The notes under the pieces were generated by a model. That model was not told the DNA's origin. It saw nothing but the letters and a program-made list of their open reading frames with translations, and did no database searches. Positions 34,498-45,854 of a stretch of 64,000 nt of DNA are shown here, piece after piece. The stretch lies in the NCBI GenBank assembly GCA_035546295.1, contig DATKBT010000058.1:1-64000 (forward strand), in the 5' to 3' direction. The DNA comes from DATKBT01 sp035546295 (lineage in GTDB: Bacteria > Acidobacteriota > Thermoanaerobaculia > Multivoradales > Multivoraceae). The translations under genes were made by a program, and so were the position numbers. Each line of letters opens with the position of its first letter. Positions within the stretch are counted from its first letter, which is position 1.

Positions 34498-35115
34498 TCA
34501 GTCGGCTGTCTTCGAGTCAGGGCCCTCGCGGGCCAGGAACCGCTCGAGGTCCTGGGGTCGGTTGAGGTTGAAGAAGGCCTCGGCGCCGAGCGCCTCGCCC
34601 TCGAGCACGGTGCACGCGATCCCCTCCTCCTCGACGATCGCCCACAGCGAGGGGTCTCCGGCTGCGCAGCGCGCCGCCAGGAGATCGAGGGCACGCGTCC
34701 GCCACAGCGCGCACAGCGGCTCGAGGCCGCCGGCGCTGCGAAACAGCGCGAGATCGACGGCGGATTCGCGAGGGGCGGCGAGCCGCCCCAGCGCCTCGGC
34801 GGGCAGCCAGGGAAGGTCGCAGGCCAGCACCAGGAGCGCTCGTCGGGGAGCTTCGCGAGCGGCGCCCAGGATGCCGCCGGCCGGTCCCGGTGCGAGAGCG
34901 TCCGCCACCGCCCGCCGCCCACCGTCGGCCAGCGAGGCCGGACCTGCGACCACGACGGCCTCGCACCAGGGCTCGAGCCGGCGAGCCGCCCACTCGACGA
35001 GCGTGAGCGACGCCCCCTCGCGCCGCACCTCGAGCCGGGTCTTGTCGATCCCGAGGCGTCGCGACCGACCCCCGGCCAGGACGACCCCGAGTGGGGGCCG
35101 CGGGCATTCGCGCAT
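34498..35115 (-). CDS. mobA: Molybdenum cofactor guanylyltransferase (MobA-like)
   Basis: Adds GMP to Mo-molybdopterin to form MGD. The 205-residue protein begins PPLGVVLAGGRSRRLGIDKT, the nucleotidyltransferase signature with LAGGxSxRxGxDK. It continues with VVVAGPASLADGG, ALLVLACDLPWLPAEALGRL (metal-binding Asp) and ACTVLEGEALGAEAFFNLNR, with FNLNRPQDL typical of MobA. No other molybdenum genes are close. ATG 35115 has GGAGA upstream. It converges with DUF971, 3 bp apart. Confidence 0.88.
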   Translation of the reverse strand: MRECPRPPLGVVLAGGRSRRLGIDKTRLEVRREGASLTLVEWAARRLEPWCEAVVVAGPASLADGGRRAVADALAPGPAGGILGAAREAPRRALLVLACDLPWLPAEALGRLAAPRESAVDLALFRSAGGLEPLCALWRTRALDLLAARCAAGDPSLWAIVEEEGIACTVLEGEALGAEAFFNLNRPQDLERFLAREGPDSKTAD

Positions 35116-35394
35116 GCTAGGGTTCTCCGGCCGGGCCGATCTCCGCGCCAGGGCCGGCTTCCGCGGCAGGGCCGACCTCCTCGGCCCCGGTCGGCTTCAC
35201 CGGCTCGACCGCGTCCCGCGCGGCCGTGGTGCCCTCTCCGGCGGGCGATGGAACCGGAACGGGCGACTGGATCCGCGCTGACGGAAGCATGGCTCGATCA
35301 GGGTTGTTGTAGAGCTCGCTCCGGTGCGGCCGCCGACTGCCGATCGAATCTCTGCCGACCACACCTCCTGTCACAGACCAGGGACACCAGACAC

Positions 35395-35973
35395 ATGAAC
35401 CATACTCCGCTCGTCGCCATCCTCCTCGCCGTGACCACCGGGCTCGCGGGTGTCTCGGGCGCCGCTGCGCAGGGCAATCCGCAGGTCACCCTCGAGACCG
35501 ACAAGGGGACGATTGTCCTCGAGCTCTACCCCGACAAGGCGCCCGAGACGGTGGCGAACTTCCTCCAGTACGTCCGCGACGGCTTCTACGCCGGCACGGT
35601 CTTTCACCGGGTGATCGACGGCTTCATGATCCAGGGCGGCGGCTTCATGGCCGATCTGGTCAAGAAGGACACCCGCGGCCCGATCGAGAACGAGTCGGAC
35701 AACGGGCTGAGCAACGCGCGCGGAACGATCGCCATGGCGCGGACCCCGGATCCCCACAGCGCGACGGCTCAGTTCTTCATCAGCGTCGCCGACAACAGCG
35801 AGTCCCTCGACTCCGGCAAGACCGCGGACAAGTGGGGCTACACCGTCTTCGGTCGGGTGATCGAGGGGATGGACGTGGTCGACCAGATCGCCAAGGTCGC
35901 CACCGGAATGCAGAACGGCATGCAGGACGTGCCCAAGGAGCCGGTCCGGATCCTCAGCGCTTCGGCCGGGTAG
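35395..35973 (+). CDS. ppiA: Secreted cyclophilin-type peptidyl-prolyl isomerase
   Basis: 192 residues. A signal peptide (TPLVAILLAVTTGLAGVSGA ending AAQG) directs it to the periplasm. The cyclophilin domain follows: VTLETDKGTIVLELYPDKAP, ANFLQYVRDGFYAGTVFHRV with the catalytic FHR motif, GFMIQGGGFMADLV, and GTIAMARTPDPHSATAQFFI. This is the compact PpiA/PpiB-type bacterial cyclophilin without extra domains. No strong Shine-Dalgarno precedes ATG 35395. It is monocistronic, diverging from mobA across 279 bp in which I see no gene. Confidence 0.94.
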   Translation: MNHTPLVAILLAVTTGLAGVSGAAAQGNPQVTLETDKGTIVLELYPDKAPETVANFLQYVRDGFYAGTVFHRVIDGFMIQGGGFMADLVKKDTRGPIENESDNGLSNARGTIAMARTPDPHSATAQFFISVADNSESLDSGKTADKWGYTVFGRVIEGMDVVDQIAKVATGMQNGMQDVPKEPVRILSASAG

Positions 35974-36287
35974 CCTCCGAACGAGCGCCGATCTCGCCGC
36001 CGAGCACCCCGGCGAAACCTTCCTGCTCGGGCACCGCTCGGGGGTCTGCGCGCTGCGGCCAGCGGACACCTCTCCGAGAGCATCCGCGGCCTCCTCCGGC
36101 GCCCCAGGGGAATGGTGCTGAGCACCGCTCGAGCGCATTGCATCCCTCCGTCGTTCGTCGACCGGGCGCCGGAGAGCGTGATCGGGAGCCGACTTCGCAC
36201 GCGTGCTGACCGCCAGCGACGCCGGAGTCGAGAGGGCTTCGGACCATCGCCGTGCGAGGCGCTGGCTCGAACGAAGGTCGAAAGGGA
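35974..36287. other. Intergenic region without recognisable gene
   Basis: 314 bp between the cyclophilin gene and the 3' end of tRNA-Leu. Frames here are short shadows; no promoter, repeat or RNA was recognised. Confidence 0.4.
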
Positions 36288-36372
36288 TGGTGCCGAAGGC
36301 CGGACTCGAACCGGCACGGGTTGCCCCACACGGCCCTCAACCGTGCGCGTCTACCAATTCCGCCACTTCGGC
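36288..36372 (-). tRNA. tRNA-Leu(GAG)
   Basis: Minus-strand class II tRNA. The acceptor GCCGAAG (36372-36366) pairs with CTTCGGC (36298-36292), followed by A and an encoded CCA. The anticodon loop TTGAGGG lies between CACGG and CCGTG, giving GAG at 36338-36336. The long variable arm and T arm GGTTCGAGTCC are present. It reads CUC/CUU. Confidence 0.97.
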
Positions 36373-36504
36373 TCGTTGCGACGCTCGCTTTGCCGCCCGG
36401 GTCGAGCCGAGCGGCGTCGCCTGTCGGCGAGCGGCGCGAGAGTCTAACAACTCGGTGCGAAAAAATCTCTTCCGATCGACCGCGAGGCCAGGAGCGCAGA
36501 CGGC

Positions 36505-36975
36505 TCAGCCGTTCCCGTCCCCCGGCGGTTGTTCCAGGTCAGGAGAATCGGCCGGAGGATCGCCCGGCGGTGGCTCGGAGACTGGCTCTCCTTCGGCCGG
36601 CTGCTCGCTCGGAGCGGCTTCGGCGGAGTCCTCGGCGCTCGCGTCCCCGGCGTCCCCCGGGGCGGCGCCCTCCGCCGGCACGGGGGCCGGCGGCGCGGGT
36701 GCCCCGGTGCTCTCCTCGACCTCGACGCCCCGCATGACCGAGGGGTTGCCTCGGGCCTGCATCAATCCGATCGAGAGCGTGGTGAGGATGAACAGCACGA
36801 AGCAAGCGACGGTGAGGCGGTGTAGGACGTTGACGCTGCCACGGGCGCCGAACGCCGCCTGGGTGGCGCCGCCGCCGAACACCGAGAGGTCGGCGCCCTT
36901 CCCCTGCTGGAGGAGGACCACCAGGACCAAGAAGAGCGAGACCAGGACGTGGATGACGTAGAGGACGTAGATCAC
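36505..36975 (-). CDS. secG: Preprotein translocase subunit SecG
   Basis: Auxiliary SecYEG translocon subunit. The N-terminus VIYVLYVIHVLVSLFLVLVV is helix 1, followed by the conserved LLQQGKGADLSVFGGGATQA loop and helix 2 (HRLTVACFVLFILTTLSIGL). The C-terminal 75 residues are an unusual acidic Pro/Ala/Glu-rich extension, making 156 residues where about 75-110 is typical. GTG 36975 with GGAGG 9 nt upstream is the start. It follows tpiA on the minus strand (182 bp gap), the common pgk-tpiA-secG order. Confidence 0.93.
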   Translation of the reverse strand: MIYVLYVIHVLVSLFLVLVVLLQQGKGADLSVFGGGATQAAFGARGSVNVLHRLTVACFVLFILTTLSIGLMQARGNPSVMRGVEVEESTGAPAPPAPVPAEGAAPGDAGDASAEDSAEAAPSEQPAEGEPVSEPPPGDPPADSPDLEQPPGDGNG

Positions 36976-37157
36976 GGAACAGAACCTCCGGGCGGTCTTC
37001 GAGGCCTGGATGCGGGCGCAGGAGACGTCCGCGGATGAGTGGAGACGGGAGCGAAGCGGCGGCCGCGTCTCTCGTCCCCGGGGGTCCAGGCGAGGAGCCC
37101 GTCGCGGTGCTCGAAACGGGCGGTATCGCTTTTTCGGTTGCGGCGAAGCGCCTCGGG

Positions 37158-37939
37158 CTACGAGCGTCGAGGTCGGGGACCGCAACGCCGTATGATATCG
37201 AGGAACGAGCCGGGATCAAGGCTGGCGCCGCCGATCAGGAATCCGTCGACGTCCGAGGGCGCCAGCAGATCGACGCAGTTGTCGGGCTTCACCGAGCCCC
37301 CGTAGAGCAGCTGGCAGGTCCCGGCGCGCTCCGCCCCGAGAGCGCTCCCGAGACGTCCGCGCAGGAAGGCGTGGGCCTCCTGAGCGGTCTCGGGCGTGGC
37401 GGTGCGTCCCGTGCCGATCGCCCACACCGGCTCGTAGGCGACGACCGGCGGCTCGGACAGGGCCGCGAGCGTCGGAAGCGCGGCCTCGAGCTGAGCGCCG
37501 ATGGTGGCTTCGGTGGCGCCGGCCTCCCGCTGCTCCAGAGATTCGCCGATGCACAGCAGCGGCCGCAGCCCGGCGGCGACCGCCGCATCCAGCTTGGCGC
37601 GCACCGTCGCGTCGTCCTCGTCGTGATCGGCGCGCCGCTCGGAGTGTCCGCACAGCACCCATTCGGCGCCGGCGTCGGCCAGCTGCGCGCCCGAGACGTC
37701 CCCGGTGTGCGCTCCCGACGCTTCGGGGTGCAGATCCTGGCCGCCGAGCGAGCAGGCCTCGATCCCGCCGATCGTGTCCCGCGCGACCGGCAGCAGAGGA
37801 TGGGAGGGGAAAACGACGACCTCGAAGGGCCAGCCGGCGAAGAGGTCGGTCAGGTGGGCGTCGAGCTCGCGTGCGAAGCGGCGGACGTCTGCCGCCAGCA
37901 GGTTCATCTTCCAGTTGGCCGCGAACAGCGGCCTTCGGC

Positions 37940-37943
<4 letters not shown>
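37158..37943 (-). CDS. tpiA: Triose-phosphate isomerase
   Basis: Interconverts dihydroxyacetone phosphate and glyceraldehyde-3-phosphate. The 261-residue barrel has all active-site elements: FAANWKMN (Lys), VLCGHSERR (His), VAYEPVWAIGTGRTATPE (Glu and loop 6) and LLYGGSVKPDN (phosphate). GTG 37943 overlaps the pgk TGA by 4 bp and has GGGAGG upstream, so pgk and tpiA are coupled. gap is not in the window. Confidence 0.97.
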
Positions 37944-39184
<1,241 letters not shown>

Positions 39185-39456
39185 GGTCGCTCCGGGAGGA
39201 ACGGGAGGAAGTGGTGGGTCGGCGTGGGCGCGCGATGGCGCCCATCCGGCGGGAAAGGAGGCAATCGGCTGCGAGGTCGAACCGCCGGCGGCCCCGACCG
39301 GGTCGGCGGCGAGCGGAGCCGATCGAACCGCCGGCAGTGGCGCCGGGAAAGCGAGCGTATCAGGAGGGTTCCGGGCGAAGCCGACGGGACAGCGGCCCCC
39401 AGCCGCGCGCTTCGCGGCTCGATGGTCCGACGGCGGCCCATGCCAAGATCGAGGTG

Positions 39457-40626
39457 ATGGAAGGAAACGAGACGGGACCGCGAGCGAGCGCCCGGGCCCA
39501 ACCGCCACCGTCAGAGCACGAAGTCGAGAGGCCGCTGGTGCTGGGCATCGAGACCTCGTGTGACGACACCGCGTGCGCGGTCGTCGACGGCGCCGGCCGC
39601 GTGTTGTCGTCGGTGGTCTCGAGCCAGATGTCGGCGCATCGGCCGTACGGCGGCGTGGTGCCCGAGATTGCGTCGCGGGAGCACCTCTCCAACTGGCCCG
39701 AGGTCTATCGCCGTGCCCTCGAGGGAGCCGGCGTCGGGATCGACGACCTCGACGCGGTCGCCGCCACCTCCGGCCCCGGGCTGGTGGGCTCGCTGCTGGT
39801 GGGGCTGTCGATCGGAAGAGCGCTGGCCTACGCGCGCGGTCTTCCCTTCTACGCCGTCCACCATCTCGAGGGCCATCTGTACTCTCCCTTTCTGGTTCCG
39901 GGAGAGCCGGCGCGAGAGGTTCCCGCGGAGCTGGTCGCGCTGGTCGTCTCGGGTGGTCACACGGCGCTGTTCGAGGTCTCGGGGGTGGCGCAGGGCGAGG
40001 GGCCGCCGCGTGTCCGCACGCTCGGCGAGACGCGCGACGATGCGATGGGCGAGGCTTTCGACAAGATCGGCAAACGGCTGGGGCTCGACTTTCCGGCGGG
40101 TCCTCGGATCGACGAGCTGGCCGAGGAAGCCCGCGGCGTGAACGGCGGCCGGTTCTCGTTTCGCAGCCCCCGCTGCCAGCGGCCGCTCGACTTCTCCTAC
40201 TCGGGTCTCAAGACCCGGGCCCTGCGCTTCATCGAAGAGCTGGAGCGGGAGGGGGTGCGGGTGGACCTCGGCGCGTCACCGGACCCAACCGCCCTCGAGC
40301 TGGTGGTGGCGGTTCGTGCGGCGGCGGTCGCCCAGGTCCTGGATCGGGTCGAGAGCTGCTCCCGTCTCCGGCCGTTCCGGTGCCTGGCGGTGTCGGGCGG
40401 GGTGGCCGCGAATCGTCTGCTGCGACGCGAGCTCGAGCGGTGGTCGGCCGAGCGGCAGGTCGAGCTCCGGCTGGTGCCGCTCGCGTACTCGGGCGACAAC
40501 GCCGCCATGATCGCGTTCGCCGCGCTGAAGCGTCACGCCCGGGGGGAGCGCGGCGATGATCCGCGGTCGGTGGAGGCGCTCAGCCGTGTTCCGCTCGGCC
40601 CGCCAGCCTGGGGATCTGCTGGCTAG
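39457..40626 (+). CDS. tsaD: tRNA N6-threonylcarbamoyladenosine transferase TsaD
   Basis: Transfers threonylcarbamoyl to A37 of ANN-decoding tRNAs (t6A). The 389-residue ASKHA-fold protein has VLGIETSCDDTACAVVDG, GGVVPEIASREHLSNWPEV, ATSGPGLVGSLLVGLSIG, the metal ligands in VHHLEGHLYSP, LVVSGGHTALFEV, LDFSYSGLKTRAL, VSGGVAANRLLRREL and YSGDNAAMIAF. The first 28 residues are an unusual hydrophilic extension; ATG 39457 is preceded closely by GAGGTG. Partner genes tsaB, tsaC and tsaE are not in this window. Confidence 0.96.
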   Translation: MEGNETGPRASARAQPPPSEHEVERPLVLGIETSCDDTACAVVDGAGRVLSSVVSSQMSAHRPYGGVVPEIASREHLSNWPEVYRRALEGAGVGIDDLDAVAATSGPGLVGSLLVGLSIGRALAYARGLPFYAVHHLEGHLYSPFLVPGEPAREVPAELVALVVSGGHTALFEVSGVAQGEGPPRVRTLGETRDDAMGEAFDKIGKRLGLDFPAGPRIDELAEEARGVNGGRFSFRSPRCQRPLDFSYSGLKTRALRFIEELEREGVRVDLGASPDPTALELVVAVRAAAVAQVLDRVESCSRLRPFRCLAVSGGVAANRLLRRELERWSAERQVELRLVPLAYSGDNAAMIAFAALKRHARGERGDDPRSVEALSRVPLGPPAWGSAG

Positions 40627-40638
40627 CCCAGCGGAGAT

Positions 40639-42021
40639 TCAATCCACGAGCCGCGCGCCCACGATCAGGTAGGTGCCGGTGGCAGGCTCTCGCCGGAGCT
40701 CGATCAGGCCTCTCTCCTGCGCCTCCTCGAAGAACTCGGTGAAGGAGCCGAAACCCGCCTCGCGCTCGTTGAACCCGGGCTCCATCTCGAGGATCTCCTG
40801 GCGGACGACGGACTCGAAGACCAGCCGGGGCGGGCCCTGAACGATGCGTTCGATGGCCCCGAGCAGGAGATCGAAGGGATCGTTCGTGTCGCTCCGACGA
40901 TTCGGCGCGGCGGTCGCAGCGCGAAGGTTGGCGGGCCGCTCGGGCTGCCCTCGGCGCTCGGCTGATCTCGCGGGAGCCCGCTGCGCCGAACGGGAAGGAA
41001 CTGAGGGGCGGGGAGCTTCGTCGTACGGCTCGTCGTCCTCGTCGTCCTCGTCGCCGTCTTCGTCCTCGTCTTGGTCGCGATCCTCATCGAAGAAGTCGTC
41101 GTCCTCGTCGAAGTCCTCGTCTGCGTCGGCCGTCTCCTCCGAGTCCTCCGCGTCGTCCGATTCGTAGGGCTCTTCGTCCTCTCGATCCTCGTCCTCCGGC
41201 GCGGTTTCGGCCGCGGCTCTGCGACGCGCCGGAGCGTCGGGGATCCCGCCCTCGTCTTCGTCCTCCGGCTCTTCGCGCAGGGCGGCACGCCGCGGCACGG
41301 CCGGAAGATCCGCCAGCACCTCGGGTGCGAAGAGGGCGACGGTGCGCCCCTCGCCCGCCAGGCGATCGAGCAGCGGCTGGATGTCGTCGCCGGTCGCGGC
41401 GAGGAGGAAGGAGGCGCGCGGATCGCTGTGGCTGAGATCGACGGCGTCGACCGCCATCAGCAGGCGGAGACCTGCCGGGGAGCCGTCGACGTCGACCCGC
41501 TCGTAGCCGGCGTCCTCGAGGATCCTCCTCAGGCGCGAGAAGCGATTGCCCAGGGCGTACACCCGACGGACCCCAGCTTCGCCGGCGATGCCGGCGAGCG
41601 CGGCGGCGGCGTCCTCGAGCTCGAGACCTGCCTCGCGCAGCACCGTCGCCACGCTCTCGACGTCACAGAGGACGGCGGTGTGGCCGGCCGCAGTGCTCCT
41701 GACCGCCAGGGTCGCGGGGCCGGAGGTCGGCGCCGGGGGTCGCTGTTCGTTCCCTGCCTCGCTCTGGCTCTCCCGGCCGTCCCGAGCCGGGCGCTTGCCC
41801 CGGCGCCGCCGAGGAGGCGCGTCGGCGTTCGGCGGGGCGCCACGAGATGCCGCGGTGTCCGATGCCGGACGTTTTCGGTCGGATCGCGGGGCCGGTTTGG
41901 TCGAGGCTCGGGAGGAGCCGGTGCGCGATCGTGTGGGAGGCTGCTCGGTCTTCTCAGGGGTCGCTGGCTCGTCGCCCTCCTGCTCGGGGCTGGGGCGGCG
42001 CCACCATGGGCTGTGGCTCAT
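40639..42021 (-). CDS. NYN (PIN-like) nuclease-type protein with acidic linker and LOTUS/OST-HTH domain
   Basis: A 460-residue protein of three parts. Residues about 110-235 resemble a NYN/PIN-like RNase domain: AVLCDVESVATVLRE (first Asp about 120), MAVDAVDLSHSD and LLAATGDDIQPLLDRLAGEG. Residues about 249-334 are a very acidic Asp/Glu tract. Residues 381-455 match an OST-HTH/LOTUS RNA-binding domain (LLLGAIERIVQGPPRLVFES, LEMEPGFNEREAGFGSFTEF). The N-terminal 100 residues are basic and disordered. NYN-LOTUS proteins are predicted RNA-cleaving enzymes (compare LabA, Limkain-b1). AGAGGAAGA precedes ATG 42021. Confidence 0.8.
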   Translation of the reverse strand: MSHSPWWRRPSPEQEGDEPATPEKTEQPPTRSRTGSSRASTKPAPRSDRKRPASDTAASRGAPPNADAPPRRRRGKRPARDGRESQSEAGNEQRPPAPTSGPATLAVRSTAAGHTAVLCDVESVATVLREAGLELEDAAAALAGIAGEAGVRRVYALGNRFSRLRRILEDAGYERVDVDGSPAGLRLLMAVDAVDLSHSDPRASFLLAATGDDIQPLLDRLAGEGRTVALFAPEVLADLPAVPRRAALREEPEDEDEGGIPDAPARRRAAAETAPEDEDREDEEPYESDDAEDSEETADADEDFDEDDDFFDEDRDQDEDEDGDEDDEDDEPYDEAPRPSVPSRSAQRAPARSAERRGQPERPANLRAATAAPNRRSDTNDPFDLLLGAIERIVQGPPRLVFESVVRQEILEMEPGFNEREAGFGSFTEFFEEAQERGLIELRREPATGTYLIVGARLVD

Positions 42022-42422
42022 TCTTCCTCTCGGTTTTCGGTCCTGCCGGATCCGGTGGCGCTCGGGCTCTTCATCGGCGCGACCCTGTGCGGGCCGGGCT
42101 CGCCACCACGTCGGGCGAGCGAGGCTCGCGAGGACGCGTCCCGAGTCCTCCTGGCGGTCAGTCCTGCTGTCGGAGTTTGGATCGTCAGCGCGCTGTTTCT
42201 GGAAAGGGGATCGAGGGCGCTGGGCTGGAGCCTCACGAGGCCCCCCTGGGAGCTCCGCAGGGGGGAGTCTGAGCGTCCAGTCCGACCCGGAATCCTATCA
42301 CTGCGCGAGATCCGGTGGCGTCAGCTGGCCTCTTTCCACCGCGCGCTCGCACGCGACCGCGCCTGATTCGTGAGCCGTCGCGCCTCGGCGGTCCGTCTCG
42401 AATCGACTGCTATATTCGGCCT
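42022..42422. other. Divergent gap with strong GC hairpin
   Basis: 401 bp between the NYN-LOTUS gene and the deoxynucleoside kinase gene. At 42241-42265 CCCCCCTG and CAGGGGGG form a perfect 8-bp stem around GGAGCTCCG, whose GGAGCTCC is itself a palindrome. No gene is convincing. A -10 box for the kinase gene lies at the right end. Confidence 0.5.
42411..42416 (+). promoter_or_regulatory. -10 box TATATT for a leaderless kinase transcript
   Basis: TATATT ends 6 nt before the GTG at 42423. The sequence between has no Shine-Dalgarno, so the mRNA probably starts at the GTG. Confidence 0.55.
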
Positions 42423-43076
42423 GTGGCGTCGGACTCCCTCCCCTTCCGGTACCTCGCCGTGGACGGTCCGATCGGGGTCGGTAAGACGACCCTGGTGGAC
42501 ATGCTCTCCCGGCGCTTCGAGGGGGTGAAGATGCTGGAGGACGCCGAGAACCCGTTTCTCGAATCGTTCTATCGGGATCGGCCGGGAACCGCCTTCCAGA
42601 CCGAGCTGTACTTCCTGCTGACGCGCTACAAACAGCAACTCGACACGCAGCAGCAGGAGCTGTTCCAGAAGCTCCTGCTCGCCGACTACACCTTCCCGAA
42701 GAATCGGGTCTTCGCCTACCTGAACCTGAGCGACGACGAGCTGATGCTCTTCGACAGGCTCTTCGCCCTGCTCGAGCCGCAGGTTCCCGTCCCCGATCTC
42801 GTCCTGTATCTCACCGCGGACGTCGACACCTGCATGACGCGCATCCACAAGCGTGCGCGCAGCTACGAGAAGCAGATGTCCGAGGACTACATCCGCAAGC
42901 TGATCGACGCCTACAACCACTACTACTACCATTACTCCAAGACCCCGCTCCTGGTGGTGGACACGCGCTACCTCGATTTCGAGCATCGCGAGTCCGACTT
43001 CGAGGAGCTGATCCACCAGCTTCAGCGCCCGGTGCGCGGCACGCAGTACTTCGTGCCGATGGGCACGGCGCGCTGA
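42423..43076 (+). CDS. Deoxynucleoside kinase (dAK/dGK family)
   Basis: Phosphorylates deoxynucleosides in salvage. The 217-residue protein has FRYLAVDGPIGVGKTTLVDM (P-loop), LEDAENPFLESFYRDRP, a substrate region with ELYFLLTRYKQQ and QKLLLADYTFPKNRVFAYLN, then LVLYLTADVDTCMTRIHKRA and SYEKQMSEDYIRKLIDAYNH (lid/ERS-like region). The start GTG 42423 gives the normal family N-terminus; the longer frame from 42315 adds unrelated residues. The exact base specificity cannot be told. It is followed by thiG 56 bp downstream. Confidence 0.92.
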   Translation: MASDSLPFRYLAVDGPIGVGKTTLVDMLSRRFEGVKMLEDAENPFLESFYRDRPGTAFQTELYFLLTRYKQQLDTQQQELFQKLLLADYTFPKNRVFAYLNLSDDELMLFDRLFALLEPQVPVPDLVLYLTADVDTCMTRIHKRARSYEKQMSEDYIRKLIDAYNHYYYHYSKTPLLVVDTRYLDFEHRESDFEELIHQLQRPVRGTQYFVPMGTAR

Positions 43077-43132
43077 CGCCGACCGCCGGGTTTCCGGATC
43101 GAAAGGTCGCGGGGAGCGAAGGGACGCGATCG

Positions 43133-43957
43133 ATGACCAGCGAGTCCATGACCGAAGCCGGCGTCGAAGCCGGCGCCGATGTCGCCGTCGAGCCGCTGCG
43201 AATCGCCGATCGGACCTTCTCCTCGCGGCTGATCCTGGGCACCGGCAAGTACCGGGACGCGGCGACGATGCTGCGGGCGCTCGAGGTGTCGGGGACCGAG
43301 GTGGTGACCGTCGCTCTGCGCCGCGTCGACCTCGACGACCGGGGCGAACACAACCTGCTCGACCAGATCGACCAGGAGCGTTACCTGCTGCTGCCCAACA
43401 CCGCGGGCTGCTACACCGCGGACGAGGCAGTGCGGACCGCGCGTCTGGCGCGCGAGCTCGGTGGCTGGAACTGGGTCAAGCTCGAGGTGATCGGCGACCA
43501 GAGGACGCTCTTTCCCGACAACGAGCAGCTGCTCGAAGCGACCGAGATCCTGGTCGGCGAGGGCTTCGTCGTGCTCCCCTACACCATCGACGATCCGGTG
43601 CTCTGCCGCAAGCTGCAGGACCTGGGCGCCGCGGCCGTGATGCCGCTGGGGGCGCCGATCGGCTCCGGTCTCGGCATCCGCAACCCCGCCAACCTGCGGA
43701 TCATCGTCGAGCAGGCAAGGGTCCCCGTGATCGTCGACGCAGGGGTGGGCACCGCGTCGGATGCAGCGCTCGCGCTCGAGCTGGGCGCGGACGCCGTGCT
43801 GATGAACACCGGGATCGCGGGCGCCCAGGATCCGGTGCGCATGGCGCGCGCGATGCGTCTCGCGGTCGAGGCTGGTTGGCTGGCGGCCCACGCCGGACGG
43901 ATTCCGCGCAAGCTCTACGCCACTGCGTCTTCGCCGCTCGAGGGGCTGATCGACTGA
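43133..43957 (+). CDS. thiG: Thiazole synthase
   Basis: Builds the thiazole phosphate of thiamine from DXP, dehydroglycine and ThiS thiocarboxylate. The 274-residue barrel shows SRLILGTGKYRDAATMLRAL, VTVALRRVDLDD, LLPNTAGCYTADEAVRTARL, the Schiff-base Lys in GWNWVKLEVIGDQRTLFPDN, MPLGAPIGSGLGIRNPANL, and VIVDAGVGTASDAALALELG followed by ADAVLMNTGIAGA. No TPP riboswitch is visible in the 56-bp leader. ThiS, ThiF and other thi genes are not in the window. An AAGGGA lies 9 nt before ATG 43133. Confidence 0.96.
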   Translation: MTSESMTEAGVEAGADVAVEPLRIADRTFSSRLILGTGKYRDAATMLRALEVSGTEVVTVALRRVDLDDRGEHNLLDQIDQERYLLLPNTAGCYTADEAVRTARLARELGGWNWVKLEVIGDQRTLFPDNEQLLEATEILVGEGFVVLPYTIDDPVLCRKLQDLGAAAVMPLGAPIGSGLGIRNPANLRIIVEQARVPVIVDAGVGTASDAALALELGADAVLMNTGIAGAQDPVRMARAMRLAVEAGWLAAHAGRIPRKLYATASSPLEGLID

Positions 43958-44005
43958 GTGGAGCCCGTCGAGATCGGGCGCCGACGCCACGCGCCCGAGC
44001 AGGGT

Positions 44006-44033
44006 TTGCAGGTCCCGGCGCTTCGTCTAGAAT
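44006..44033 (+). promoter_or_regulatory. Promoter of tRNA-Arg
   Basis: TTGCAG (44006-44011) and TAGAAT (44028-44033) are separated by 16 bp, a fair sigma-70 promoter, 66 bp before the tRNA 5' end. Confidence 0.55.
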
Positions 44034-44099
44034 GCGCCTTCCGCCTGCGCGGTCTCGGTCGATTCCGTCGCGACGCGCGCGCGCCGGAGCTGCCAAGAC

Positions 44100-44176
44100 G
44101 CACCCATAGCTCAACTGGATAGAGCGTCGGACTACGGATCCGAAGGTTGGGGGTTCGACTCCTCCTGGGTGCACCA
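44100..44176 (+). tRNA. tRNA-Arg(ACG)
   Basis: The acceptor GCACCCA (44100-44106) pairs with TGGGTGC (44166-44172), followed by A and an encoded CCA. The anticodon loop CTACGGA lies between TCGGA and TCCGA, giving ACG at 44134-44136. A34 should be deaminated to inosine by TadA, encoded at 1464-1937. It reads CGU, CGC and CGA. Confidence 0.97.
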
Positions 44177-44256
44177 CCTCTGCTGCGATCATCGCGGCAG
44201 GTAGCCCCCGTCGCAGCCCGCCGGTCTCCGGTCGGCACAGCGGGCGCTCGCCGGCT

Positions 44257-44406
44257 CCCCGCGTCGGCCCCGTCAGAGGCCGGCAGCGCTGCCCCGTCCC
44301 TTGCCGTTGCGGGAGGGCAACGTCGAAGTGCTGGCGGGCCCCGCGTCGGCCTCGTCAGAGTCCGGCAGCGCTGCACAGTCCCATTGCCGTTTGCCGCAGG
44401 CAAACG

Positions 44407-44413
<7 letters not shown>
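44257..44413. repeat. Two imperfect copies of an about 55-bp repeat, each followed by a hairpin
   Basis: The unit CCCCGCGTCGGCC...GTCAGAG...CCGGCAGCGCTGC...GTCCC.TTGCCGTT occurs at 44257-44308 and again at 44339-44391, 82 bp apart. After the second, CCATTG-cc-GTTTGCC-gca-GGCAAAC-gt-CAATGG (44381-44413) is a long hairpin that includes the aceA stop codon; the first copy has a weaker TTGCC/GGCAA hairpin. The elements lie between tRNA-Arg and aceA and may act as terminators. Confidence 0.65.
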
Positions 44414-45714
<1,301 letters not shown>

Positions 45715-45854
45715 CTTGCTCTCCGTGGGTGCTCGTCCTTCGACCGAGATCGAGGCTGACGGCGTTCGTCGGTCGTTGCGGGTTGGGGGTCGTGGTAGTG
45801 ATCGGCGGGGTGGTCGCGCCGAGGATCGCTGGACGCGTCGGCGGCGAGCCGTGG

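Noticed and set aside
35117..35374. 85-codon minus-strand frame just upstream of mobA
   Set aside because: Low-complexity Ala/Gly/Pro/Glu text and no ribosome-binding site; overlaps the promoter side of the cyclophilin gene.
43077..43132. Possible TPP riboswitch before thiG
   Set aside because: The gap is only 56 bp and lacks the CTGAGA core, so no thi-box.
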